A stretch of 64,000 nt of DNA from Eubacteriales bacterium (GTDB lineage Bacteria > Bacillota > Clostridia > Lachnospirales > Lachnospiraceae): assembly GCA_030526005.1 (NCBI GenBank), contig JAUNDP010000003.1, forward strand, positions 62,001 through 126,000. Direction: 5' to 3'. Positions 35,598-43,377 of this stretch are shown in pieces (position 1 is the stretch's first letter; the number at the start of each line of letters is the position of its first letter). Under the pieces are notes generated by a model that saw nothing but the letters and a program-made list of their open reading frames with translations, was not told where the DNA came from and searched no databases. The position numbers and the translations under genes were made by a program.

Positions 35598-36365
35598 TTA
35601 TATTACTCTGTCAATAGGAATCAGATGATGCTTTCCATTTCGATCTGCATACAGCTCTGCTTCAACATGATAGACATCTCTAAGCATTTCTGATGTAAAA
35701 ACTTTTTCTGGTATATCATCCTGATAAATATCACCTGAATCAATAACAATCACATGGTCAGCATATTTCGCTGTGATATCCAGATGATGTAGAGTCACTA
35801 CTGTTGTAAATTGTTTTTCTTTTGTAATTTTTTTCAGCAGATCCATAAGGTAAAACTGCCGATTTAAATCTAATGCACTGGTAGGCTCATCCATAAGAAT
35901 GATTTTAGGATTTTTTATCAATGTCTGTCCTATAAATACCAGTTGTTGCTGTCCCCCTGATAGTTCTGAAATCTTTCTTTGGGCAAAAGGGGTAAGAGAC
36001 AAAAGTCTCATCATTTCCTCCACTTTTTCCATATCTGAGTCTGTAACTTTAAATTTTAAATCGTTCAAAAGTCCCAACAAAATTATTTCATAAACATTTA
36101 ACTCTGCTTCACAGACTGTGTTTTGATTTAAATAGCTTACCATACGCGAAATCTCATCAGAGGATAACGTATTGCGGTTTTCTCCGCAGAATAAAACGTC
36201 TCCATTCCCTTTATTTAATCCTGCAATACACTTTAAAATTGTACTTTTTCCCATACCGTTTGCGCCAATAATAGCTGTAATCTCACCAGGTTTGGCACAA
36301 AAACTGATATCATTTAGAACACGGTTTTTTCCATAACTAAATGATAAATTTTTTACTTCCAACAT
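35598..36365 (-). CDS. ABC transporter ATPase, FecE/BtuD type
   Basis: A 255-residue ATPase of the iron-chelate/cobalamin importer family. Walker A is GANGMGKST near residue 34, Q-loop LNQNTV, signature LSGGQQQLVFIGQTL near 135, Walker B IILMDEPTSALDLNRQF, and H-loop VVTLHHLD. The end contains DDIPEKVFTSEMLRDVYHVEAEL, similar to the C-terminus of FecE/FhuC proteins. It is encoded 5 nt after the permease gene and is the last gene of the operon methyltransferase, binding protein, permease and ATPase. The family imports iron siderophores, haem, cobalamin or other metal chelates, and the specific substrate cannot be read from it. Confidence 0.88.
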   Translation of the reverse strand: MLEVKNLSFSYGKNRVLNDISFCAKPGEITAIIGANGMGKSTILKCIAGLNKGNGDVLFCGENRNTLSSDEISRMVSYLNQNTVCEAELNVYEIILLGLLNDLKFKVTDSDMEKVEEMMRLLSLTPFAQRKISELSGGQQQLVFIGQTLIKNPKIILMDEPTSALDLNRQFYLMDLLKKITKEKQFTTVVTLHHLDITAKYADHVIVIDSGDIYQDDIPEKVFTSEMLRDVYHVEAELYADRNGKHHLIPIDRVI

Positions 36366-36370
36366 GTACT

Positions 36371-37414
36371 TTACCTCTTTCTGAGAATCAATGCAAAAAA
36401 TACTGGTACTCCAATCAGAGACGTTAAAATACCAATCGGAAAAACAGCTCCAGGAACTACTATTTTAGAAATAACAGATGCGATTGACAAAATGGCTGCT
36501 CCGCCCAGCGCTGACATTGGAATAAAAAATCTCTGATCCTCTCCTAACAGGATTCGTGCGATATGGGGTCCCACAATTCCCACAAATCCAATACTTCCGA
36601 CAAATGCTACTGCTGTGGCTGTGAGCAGTGAAATCACAATAAACATTCCCATGCGCAACCGCTCTACGTTAATTCCCATACTTTTTGCTCTCTCATCTCC
36701 AATACTCATCGCCGTCATTTTCCATGACTTTGTAAAGACAAAAACAAAGGCAAATAAAAATACAACTGTAATAATTGCTACATTAGACCATTTAGCTTTC
36801 GCAAGACTTCCAAACGTCCAGAAAACAATATTAGACAGCTCTTCTGGTGAGGCCAAATACTGTAAAAAAGACTGACCCGCTTCGAAGAAAAATACCATAC
36901 CAATTCCGGCAAGTACCATAATTCCTGATGTAAAACGTTTCTTTTTACTGATAGTATAAATTCCCAAACACGCTATAAGAGAAAAAACAAAAGCAAACAT
37001 CGGAACAAGAAAATTTCCAAGAATAGTAAGTGCTCCCAGACCTATTGTCAATGCAATCGACGCTCCAAATCCTGCTCCAGCAGATAATCCCAATGTATAA
37101 GGACTTGCCAGAGGATTATTCAATATTGTCTGCATAACTGCACCAGATAATCCCAAAGAAGCTCCTACTACAATTCCCATTACAGCCACTGGGAGACGCA
37201 TCTGCCATATAATTACTCTGGAAATTTTATCTACACTGGTTGGCTGAAACAGTGCTTTAAAAATTTCTGGTATTGTCATCCCAGAAGCTCCAATCATCAC
37301 TTCCATCAGAAAACTGACTATACAAATGCAGATTCCACTAAAAATAATAAAAAGTTTTTTTCTGGTATTGGCTTTGTAAAAAAATACTTCTTCTTTTTTA
37401 GATTGTATATTCAT
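36371..37414 (-). CDS. FecCD-family ABC permease
   Basis: A 347-residue permease of the FecCD/BtuC family, with about ten hydrophobic helices starting at FIIFSGICICIVSFLMEVMIG. Family landmarks are RLPVAVMGIVVGASLGLSGAVMQTILNNPLASPYTLGLSAGAGFGAS at residues ~75-120, MVLAGIGMVFFFEAGQSFL, the coupling segment MGINVERLRMGMFIVISLL near 235 and GPHIARILLGEDQRFFIPMSAL near 282. The start is taken at ATG 37414 (MNIQSKKEE) with GAGGT upstream. A longer frame begins with TTG inside the previous gene and is less likely. The stop codon of the binding-protein gene lies 5 nt before this start, so the two are translationally coupled. Confidence 0.88.
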   Translation of the reverse strand: MNIQSKKEEVFFYKANTRKKLFIIFSGICICIVSFLMEVMIGASGMTIPEIFKALFQPTSVDKISRVIIWQMRLPVAVMGIVVGASLGLSGAVMQTILNNPLASPYTLGLSAGAGFGASIALTIGLGALTILGNFLVPMFAFVFSLIACLGIYTISKKKRFTSGIMVLAGIGMVFFFEAGQSFLQYLASPEELSNIVFWTFGSLAKAKWSNVAIITVVFLFAFVFVFTKSWKMTAMSIGDERAKSMGINVERLRMGMFIVISLLTATAVAFVGSIGFVGIVGPHIARILLGEDQRFFIPMSALGGAAILSIASVISKIVVPGAVFPIGILTSLIGVPVFFALILRKR

Positions 37415-37419
37415 ATTTG

Positions 37420-38574
37420 TTAATACCTCATGAACCAATTACCGCCAAATGAAAACGGAAGAAATTCTTCAAAGAATTCCTGCAATGTGGCAGTCGGATC
37501 AAGATCTGCAAAAGCTTCTGGCCAAATATCCTGTGCAAGTGCTTCTATTGTAGCGCAGTCAAAAATATCTCGTGAAAGAACCTGCTGAACAATATAAACT
37601 TCATTATTTTTATATGCAGTCAGTTCTGTCCATCCCTCTCTCTTTGTAAAATAGTCATCAACCAATTTTCTTGTTTCTTCTTCTGTACTGTCATATCCCA
37701 TACGAATAGAGCCTGGCGTTTGCGGTGCGTACAATCCTGCAAAAATGATTTTATCCGGATCTAATTTAAGCAAAAACTCCGGCTGAAGATCACCTCTATG
37801 TTCTACAACTCCTTCACCACTTGGTATACCGCCTGCAAGATAGACTAATTTTCCCCACATATAGTCACTTGCAAAACTGTCCGGTAAACCTTCCGGTCCC
37901 TTATATCCCACCTCCATATGAACGATAGGTCTCTCATTCGTCTTCAAAAGCTCTTCTACTTTCTCATACACAGGAGTGACATGTGAACTATAAAAATCAA
38001 TTAATTCCTGTGCTCTTTCTTCTTTTCCAAACATCTGTCCCATAATTTCTATAGACTGTATATGTTTTTCCAGTACTTCTGCATGAAAATCAATATATAC
38101 AATTGGAATATCTACTGCCTCAAACTTGTCCTGATAGCCTCCATCTATAATCGTTTCTTTTAGTCCTAAAGGAACTAAAACTGCGTCTGCATCGCTGGAA
38201 ACAGCAGCCTCCATATTAAATGTATTATCACCAAAAGATCCAAAGTCTGGCAATGACTCCAGTTCCGGCACATCCTTGACAAATACTTCCCACATATCTG
38301 CATTCGTCTCTTGTAGTCCAGAATCCAGGTTTACCATATGATCTGTAAAATCTTCACCAAAAAGAGCTGCCATTGTAAAAAATGGGCCCCCTGCTGCTGT
38401 CCACTGAATAATCACTTTATCTACAGGTTCCTCAAATATATGCTCCTGTCCATCAAGATCAGTAAATACAACTTTTTGCTCCTCTTCTGCACAAACGGTC
38501 ATTTCCACTGAGTTGAGTATAACTGTGCTAAAAACTCCTGCAACAATTAAACCTTTCCATAACATTGTTTTCAT
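37420..38574 (-). CDS. FecB/BtuF-type substrate-binding protein, no lipobox
   Basis: A 384-residue periplasmic-binding-type protein. The fold runs from FTDLDGQEHIFEEPVDKVIIQW through FNMEAAVSSDADAVLVPLGL near 123-142 and a long backbone helix EKHIQSIEIMGQMFGKEERAQELIDFY, to PDKIIFAGLYAPQ and a C-terminal helix AQDIWPEAFADLDP. This two-lobed arrangement binds iron chelates, haem, cobalamin or similar. A signal peptide is present (MKTMLWKGLIVAGVFSTVIL), but the only nearby cysteine is in MTVCAEEEQ, which is not a lipobox, so cleavage before EEEQ by signal peptidase I is more likely than lipidation. AAAAGGAGAAAGAG precedes the ATG. It follows a methyltransferase gene. Its binding pocket is rich in acidic and Phe residues by eye, but the ligand is not deducible. 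Confidence 0.83.
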   Translation of the reverse strand: MKTMLWKGLIVAGVFSTVILNSVEMTVCAEEEQKVVFTDLDGQEHIFEEPVDKVIIQWTAAGGPFFTMAALFGEDFTDHMVNLDSGLQETNADMWEVFVKDVPELESLPDFGSFGDNTFNMEAAVSSDADAVLVPLGLKETIIDGGYQDKFEAVDIPIVYIDFHAEVLEKHIQSIEIMGQMFGKEERAQELIDFYSSHVTPVYEKVEELLKTNERPIVHMEVGYKGPEGLPDSFASDYMWGKLVYLAGGIPSGEGVVEHRGDLQPEFLLKLDPDKIIFAGLYAPQTPGSIRMGYDSTEEETRKLVDDYFTKREGWTELTAYKNNEVYIVQQVLSRDIFDCATIEALAQDIWPEAFADLDPTATLQEFFEEFLPFSFGGNWFMRY

Positions 38575-38609
38575 CTCTTTCTCCTTTTTTATAAGTATTT
38601 TAAAATTAT

Positions 38610-39233
38610 TTATTTTATCCCCATTACGCAGATCCAGTTTTTATCTTTGTCTTTATAAATTTTAGTTTTAGAAAACCCTGCCTCCTGCAAAAATTGTGTC
38701 AGTTCTTCTTCATTATATAAACACATTCCATCAATCATTTTCACCCACTGCTGATCAATTTCCTTTGTGCCGTCTGTATCATTTACAATCATAAAGCATC
38801 CATTTTTTTTTAACACTCTAAAAACTTCCTGAAAGCTTTTTAATGGTCCTGGCCAGAAATAAACCGTTTCAAATGCCGTCGCCAGATCTATGGTCTCGTC
38901 TTGTAAGGGTATTGCTGACACATCCCCCTGTATAACTTTACATCTTCCTTCCTGTATTTCCTTTTTGTTCATTTGATTTGTTTTTTTCACAGAAACAGAA
39001 GAGTAATCCAATGCCGTTACTATTGCTTTTGGATATTTTTTTAGCAATTCTGCTACATTTCGTCCACCGCCACATCCTAATTCTGCAATTTGATATGGAC
39101 TTAAATCTTTCAAATGAGAAATCCCCCAATCTGACACTTCCGCATGACCTATGTTCATATTATTAACCATACATTTTCCCATAATCCCCATTGGTTTTCG
39201 GGTATTATTATAATATTTTTCTTTAATTCCCAT
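38610..39233 (-). CDS. Class I SAM-dependent methyltransferase
   Basis: A 207-residue methyltransferase of the UbiE/type-11 group. SAM-binding motif I is IAELGCGGGRNVAELL near residue 49, the acidic end of strand 2 is VTALDYSSVS near 74, motif II/III VIQGDVSAIPLQDETIDLATAF near 100, and FQEVFRVLKKNGCFMIVNDTDG near 138. It is the first gene of the FecBCD-type operon and sits behind the conserved C-rich promoter element. GGAAAGAGATAG precedes the ATG. In metal-transport clusters such enzymes may modify a chelator or tetrapyrrole, but the substrate is unknown and that link is inference from context alone. Confidence 0.85.
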   Translation of the reverse strand: MGIKEKYYNNTRKPMGIMGKCMVNNMNIGHAEVSDWGISHLKDLSPYQIAELGCGGGRNVAELLKKYPKAIVTALDYSSVSVKKTNQMNKKEIQEGRCKVIQGDVSAIPLQDETIDLATAFETVYFWPGPLKSFQEVFRVLKKNGCFMIVNDTDGTKEIDQQWVKMIDGMCLYNEEELTQFLQEAGFSKTKIYKDKDKNWICVMGIK

Positions 39234-39300
39234 AATTCTATCTCTTTCCTGTTTTTTATAGAATAACTAAATTTTTTTCAGAAAATTTTCACCGGAATTT

Positions 39301-39346
39301 ACTATATCATACCCTTAAAATACCCACAAGCCTCCCTAGGGGATAT
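39301..39346 (-). promoter_or_regulatory. Promoter with conserved C-rich element, methyltransferase/FecBCD operon
   Basis: On the minus strand -35 TTGTGG (39324-39329), 17-nt spacer, -10 TATAGT (39301-39306). The 22-bp block at 39325-39346 (plus strand CACAAGCC then TCCCTAGGGGATAT) matches that at 26353-26374 in 20 of 22 positions and sits at the same offset from the -35. Its core CCCTAGGG is palindromic. Confidence 0.7.
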
Positions 39347-39582
39347 AAAATAAAAAAGCCGAAATCCCTTATATAAAAAAGACTTTCCTGCTTCTATAAG
39401 TATTGATACCACCATGTTTATGATAGATAGAGCTGATTTCGTTTAGTACTTTCTGTTTTTGGGTATGAAGGACTTATTCTATTGTCGAGGTACAACCAGC
39501 TAAGTGTTCCTTAACCTTGATTAAATTGTACCGAGAGATTGTCAAGACCAAAATCTAAGATTTTTATAATGAGCTGATATGA

Positions 39583-39681
39583 TTATTTCTTATAAACGCA
39601 ATTTTCTTCTCCCAGGCTATAACCTATTTTATAATTCTTCCAATAGTTACAGTAGCGACAGCTTTTTTGATTAGCAAGCAT
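39583..39681 (-). pseudogene. Cys-rich 32-codon ORF, probably a gene remnant
   Basis: A frame starting at ATG 39681 reads MLANQKSCRYCNYWKNY and ends EENCVYKK, with a CxxC plus a third cysteine as in small zinc-ribbon proteins. The frame continues 14 codons upstream without a start, and no ribosome site precedes the ATG. Around it (39347-39790) nothing else is recognisable. It may be the tail of a decayed mobile-element gene inserted near the tRNA genes. Confidence 0.3.
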
Positions 39682-39789
39682 TTTTTCAAATTTGATGTCA
39701 GTTCGATATTGGTTGCAAAAGATAAAATATTTTTTCGTCTTTCAAATTTCATCTTCCTGGCTTATTTTTGACTGAAACTCTCAAAGAAT

Positions 39790-39828
39790 AAAAAAAGCCG
39801 AAAACCATTGAGAATAAAGGCTTTCGGC
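39790..39828 (-). terminator. Terminator of tRNA-Arg
   Basis: GCCGAAA pairs with TTTCGGC with an inner GCC/GGT stem, then seven T on the minus strand, about 10 nt past the tRNA CCA end. Confidence 0.85.
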
Positions 39829-39837
39829 GTTGTTAGC

Positions 39838-39914
<77 letters not shown>

Positions 39915-39931
39915 GTATGTAATTTTGGTGT

Positions 39932-40037
39932 ATCTCTGGACGAATATTGAACTCCAATCCTAAAGTATGTTTCCACAAGGTGAATGTTATAACGTGACCT
40001 TAGAAGGACCCTGTTATATCCATTTAACTAACGAGAC
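39932..40037 (-). pseudogene. Broken tRNA-Arg (UCU) gene, 5' half intact
   Basis: On the minus strand from 40037: acceptor 5' strand GTCTCGT, TA, D-arm GTTA-AATGGATA-TAAC, then GGGTC-CTTCTAA-GGTCA with anticodon TCT. This closely matches normal tRNA-Arg(UCU) genes up to the anticodon arm. After it the sequence diverges: a T-loop-like GGAGTTCAATA is present but its stem does not pair, and no acceptor 3' strand (ACGAGAC) follows. The anticodon stem is itself weakened by wobble pairs. It lies just upstream of the intact tRNA-Arg(CCU). It is either a relic of a deletion or insertion, or a tRNA-derived RNA. Confidence 0.7.
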
Positions 40038-40097
40038 AAATTTCAATTTTTCAGTTTGATTTCAACCAAGATTCCCCTCATTTTCAGGGTTTTAGAA

Positions 40098-40142
40098 ACG
40101 GGCTTTCTTTTCGGATAGCTGTCACCGAAAAATCCTGCCCGT
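40098..40142 (-). terminator. Hairpin after the DUF3881-like gene
   Basis: ACGGGC pairs with GCCCGT and inner TTCGG with CCGAA. The stronger T-run is on the plus strand, while the minus strand exits into GTTTCTAAAA. It probably ends the minus-strand gene. The rest of 39915-40247 contains only the tRNA relic. Confidence 0.5.
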
Positions 40143-40247
40143 TTTCTTAAATTATACTTGTTCTATAAATTTTTGTCAATTATCTTTTTGACTAGTACAT
40201 CAGCGCTGTCTTTTGGGGTCACAACGATCTGTAAAATTCAAATCTTT

Positions 40248-41120
40248 TTAAAACTGAACTCTTCCTTGAAGCCATACAATTCCTTTAAACCGTCGTCCTC
40301 TCTCTGGCTCTCCTAGCAAGTCTTTGCTGTTCATGCACACTTTCAAAATAATATCATTGCATTCAACGGTCATCTGGTACAACTTTTCTTTTGTATATTC
40401 ATTTTCTATTTCCTGATATTCCAAAATGCGCCCTAAAATCTGATATTTGTCACATTCCATTCCATATGGCATAAAAAATGTCTCTACAATAGAGAAGACA
40501 TCTTCATTTTGTATTCTCTTTGAGATCATAGAGTAAGTATCCATATCTTCCAGAGTCAGACTTTCGATTGCCTCCGCATTTCCCTTTCTGGCATCAGCCA
40601 GAAGATCTTTTCGCTTTGATGCGCTTTCCCTTTCATATGCCATCTGCATCGAATTCTGATATACAGGAAGTAATATCTTTCCTTCCAGAGAAAGAGCTGT
40701 CAATATCGTATCCTGCTCTTTTTTTCTGAATTCTTCCTGCATCGTTATCCTTTTCAGCGCAGCCGCATTTTGGAGATAAAAAATCAATGTGACTCCAACC
40801 CTGGGGTCCTCGCAGGCGCCTGAATATGTATTTCCATCTCCCGACTGTTCAATGATCAGGCTTTCCTTTGTCGATACTGTCTCGCCCTCCAAATAGGGAA
40901 AATAATAATCTTGATGAAATCCATCTTTATCTACTTCACCGCATAAAATAATTCCGATATTGGGACCAAATTTTTTGCTGATCTCTACAAATGCGCTTCC
41001 GTCTTCCTGCTTTACCACATCATTTCTGTCATTTTCCAGAATCATTTTTTTCAGCATGGTATCCAGCTCTTTTCTCGTCATTTTATCGCTGAATCCGATC
41101 GCTCTCAAATACTGATGCAA
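40248..41120 (-). CDS. Conserved Lachnospiraceae protein (DUF3881-like)
   Basis: A 290-residue soluble protein of no known function, starting MHQYLRAIGFSDKMTRKELD. The middle contains CGEVDKDGFHQDYYFPYLEG, SGACEDPRVGVTLIFYLQN near 100-120, and a helical LLADARKGNAEAIESLTLEDMDTY near 173-196, ending in a beta-rich tail (YQMTVECNDIILKVCMNSKDLLGEPERGRRFKG). There is no signal peptide, membrane helix or catalytic motif. The start and position beside serS and parAB resemble the DUF3881 family of Lachnospiraceae, recognised from memory rather than by search. AGGAGGTACAATTTG precedes the ATG. It lies downstream of serS with a terminator between, so its transcription is probably separate or by read-through. 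Confidence 0.65.
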   Translation of the reverse strand: MHQYLRAIGFSDKMTRKELDTMLKKMILENDRNDVVKQEDGSAFVEISKKFGPNIGIILCGEVDKDGFHQDYYFPYLEGETVSTKESLIIEQSGDGNTYSGACEDPRVGVTLIFYLQNAAALKRITMQEEFRKKEQDTILTALSLEGKILLPVYQNSMQMAYERESASKRKDLLADARKGNAEAIESLTLEDMDTYSMISKRIQNEDVFSIVETFFMPYGMECDKYQILGRILEYQEIENEYTKEKLYQMTVECNDIILKVCMNSKDLLGEPERGRRFKGIVWLQGRVQF

Positions 41121-41152
41121 ATTGTACCTCCTCCATAAAATTTAGATAAAAT

Positions 41153-41182
41153 GATAAGGCATCCATTCAAGGATACCTTATC
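41153..41182 (-). terminator. Terminator after serS
   Basis: GATAAGG-T-ATCC pairs with GGAT-G-CCTTATC around a short loop, followed on the minus strand by ATTTTATC. It lies 50 nt past the serS stop. Confidence 0.7.
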
Positions 41183-41232
41183 CATATACTTTATACCTAT
41201 ATCACTTTCAAAGTACTCCGCTCTGTCTGTGA

Positions 41233-42510
41233 TCAGCGGATTTCTTTCATGCCTCCCATATATGGCTGTAAAACTTCAGGAATCTTTACGCTTCCATCTG
41301 CCTGAAGATTGTTTTCCAGAAAGGCAATCAACATTCTAGGTGGTGCAACAACGGTGTTGTTTAATGTATGCGCAAAATATTTTCCATCTTTTCCTGCCAC
41401 ACGGATTTTCAGTCTTCTTGCCTGAGCATCTCCTAAGTTTGAGCAGCTTCCCACCTCAAAATACTTTTTCTGTCTCGGTGACCATGCTTCCACATCAATG
41501 GATTTTACTTTCAAATCTGCCAGGTCTCCGGAACAACATTCCAGTGTACGAACCGGAATATCAAGAGAACGGAATAAATCCACCGTATTCTGCCACAGTT
41601 TGTCAAACCACATCTTGCTCTCACTTGGCTCGCAGACAACAATCATTTCCTGTTTTTCAAACTGGTGAATACGATATACGCCACGTTCTTCCAGACCGTG
41701 CGCACCCTTTTCTTTTCTGAAGCACGGAGAATAACTGGTCAGAGTCTGAGGCAGAGATTCTTCTGGAATAATCGTGTCAATAAATTTTCCGATCATAGAA
41801 TGCTCACTCGTTCCGATCAGATATAAATCTTCTCCTTCAATTTTGTACATCATGGCATCCATCTCTGCAAAGCTCATAACGCCTGTCACTACATTACTTC
41901 TGATCATGAAAGGAGGAATACAATAAGTAAATCCTCTATTGATCATAAAATCTCTTGCATAAGAGATAACTGCAGAGTGAAGGCGGGCAATATCTCCCAT
42001 CAGATAATAGAATCCATTTCCTGCCACTTTTCTGGCGCCGTCAAGATCAATTCCGTTGAATTTTTCCATAATCTCTGTGTGATATGGAATTTCAAAGTCA
42101 GGAACAACCGGCTCGCCATATTTCTGAATCTCTACATTTTCGCTGTCATCTTTTCCAATCGGCACAGATGGATCAATGATATTTGGAATGATCATCAGTT
42201 TTTTCAGCAGAGTCTCTTCCACTTCTTTTTCTTCAGCAGATAACTGTTCCATTCTGGCTGCAGATGCCGCTACCTGTTTCTTCATCTCTTCTGCTTCTTC
42301 TTTTTTACCCTGCGCCATGAATCCGCCGATTTTTTTTGAAATCTGATTTTTCTCAGCTCTGAGCGCCTCTACTTCTTTTTTAATTTCTCTGTTGCGCAGA
42401 TCAAGTGCAATAACCTCGTCTACGAGAGGCAGTTTACTGTCCTGAAATTTATTTCGTATATTCTGTTTTACGATTTCTGGATTTTCTCTGACAAATTTAA
42501 TGTCTAACAT
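41233..42510 (-). CDS. serS: Seryl-tRNA synthetase
   Basis: A 425-residue class II aminoacyl-tRNA synthetase that charges tRNA-Ser and tRNA-Sec. The N-terminal coiled-coil tRNA-binding arm spans about residues 25-105 (RNREIKKEVEALRAEKNQISKK). Motif 2 is FRKEKGAHGLEERGVYRIHQFEKQE near 264-288, the serine-binding loop GTSEHSMIG is near 233, and motif 3 is NNTVVAPPRMLIAFLENN near 388-405. The length is as expected. No T-box leader is present upstream, so regulation by uncharged tRNA is not indicated. It has its own promoter (42690-42718) and terminator. Confidence 0.97.
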   Translation of the reverse strand: MLDIKFVRENPEIVKQNIRNKFQDSKLPLVDEVIALDLRNREIKKEVEALRAEKNQISKKIGGFMAQGKKEEAEEMKKQVAASAARMEQLSAEEKEVEETLLKKLMIIPNIIDPSVPIGKDDSENVEIQKYGEPVVPDFEIPYHTEIMEKFNGIDLDGARKVAGNGFYYLMGDIARLHSAVISYARDFMINRGFTYCIPPFMIRSNVVTGVMSFAEMDAMMYKIEGEDLYLIGTSEHSMIGKFIDTIIPEESLPQTLTSYSPCFRKEKGAHGLEERGVYRIHQFEKQEMIVVCEPSESKMWFDKLWQNTVDLFRSLDIPVRTLECCSGDLADLKVKSIDVEAWSPRQKKYFEVGSCSNLGDAQARRLKIRVAGKDGKYFAHTLNNTVVAPPRMLIAFLENNLQADGSVKIPEVLQPYMGGMKEIR

Positions 42511-42689
42511 AATTTTTTCTTCCTTTCCCTGAGCTTTTCTTCTTTTATTCCAGTCTGGTTTTCTTATCCAGCTCTCTTTTAGATCGTCCGATCTGCCAGA
42601 TGGATTTTCTCTTCTATTTCCTGCATCCGCAAAATCTTTCCTTCTATATTCTGCCGATGATGGTTTTATCTTATACTTATATCTTATAT

Positions 42690-42718
42690 ATCATACTCTA
42701 TTTTACAGTTTTAGTAAA
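42690..42718 (-). promoter_or_regulatory. serS promoter
   Basis: TTTACT (42713-42718), 17-nt spacer, TATGAT (42690-42695) on the minus strand. The 19-bp stretch 42687-42705 spanning the -10 and part of the spacer is identical to that of the mnmE promoter (51556-51574). Confidence 0.6.
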
Positions 42719-42724
42719 GAGAAA

Positions 42725-42775
42725 AGGCTCCTGCATCTTCAGAAAATTGCCTTTTTCATCTGACTGCAGCAGCCT
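42725..42775 (-). terminator. Terminator after the DUF4446-like gene
   Basis: AGGCT-G-CTGCA pairs with TGCAG-G-AGCCT with additional inner pairing, then TTTTCTCTTT on the minus strand. It ends the parA-parB-DUF4446 transcript and lies just before the serS promoter. The rest of 42511-42806 is the serS leader. Confidence 0.7.
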
Positions 42776-42806
42776 GTCTTTTTTTCATTTGGATCTGACG
42801 CTTATT

Positions 42807-43349
42807 TTATGATCGTTCTGTTGGAATATAAGCATTCTGCATTTCTGAGTACGAGTTCACTGCCTGCCTCAGCGCTTCTTTTTCTTCTTCCCCCAGAATA
42901 ATATAGGATTCTCCTTTTACGATCTCTTTGATATAAGTGTAGCATCCATCTCTGTTATGGATTGCATTGAGCACAAATCCATTATTTTCCTGATCCAGCA
43001 TGGCCAGCGCAAAGCTTAACTTTCCTCCAACTTCCTTGAAAGCATCGTATTTTACGATTGCTGTCTTGACAAATGTTTTGCTCTGAACTTCTTTTAATTT
43101 TCGGATCTCTTCCATATGATTTTTACTTGATTCCATGAGCATATCCAGTTCTGCAAAACTTCTCAGAAATGATTTTTCAAGCGAGACTCCGTCTTTTCCT
43201 CTCATAAACTGCTTGTACTTCTGCAAAAATCTCGTCATCTTAAAAGAAATTTTCACCATGTAAATAAACAGAAGCAGCATCAGCAGCGCCATAATGATGA
43301 AAATAATTCCAGGATCAATTCCTATAAATTCTAATATTTGACTTTCCAT
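42807..43349 (-). CDS. Membrane-anchored DUF4446-like protein
   Basis: A 180-residue protein with one N-terminal membrane helix (IIFIIMALLMLLLFIYMVKI, residues 14-33), a helical middle (LRSFAELDMLMESSKNHMEEIRKLKEVQ), then a compact beta-rich domain KYDAFKEVGGKLSFALAMLDQENNGFVL near residues 95-125 that fits the DUF4446 family. The function is unknown. In many Firmicutes this family is encoded directly after parB, as here (28-nt gap), so a link with chromosome segregation or the cell pole is often suspected but unproven. There is no catalytic motif. A terminator follows. Confidence 0.7.
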   Translation of the reverse strand: MESQILEFIGIDPGIIFIIMALLMLLLFIYMVKISFKMTRFLQKYKQFMRGKDGVSLEKSFLRSFAELDMLMESSKNHMEEIRKLKEVQSKTFVKTAIVKYDAFKEVGGKLSFALAMLDQENNGFVLNAIHNRDGCYTYIKEIVKGESYIILGEEEKEALRQAVNSYSEMQNAYIPTERS

Positions 43350-43377
43350 ATAATCCCTTTCTAAAATGATTTATCTG

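Noticed and set aside
42511..42690. T-box riboswitch before serS
   Set aside because: No GGGTGGNACCGCG-type T-box sequence or specifier stem is visible in the leader.
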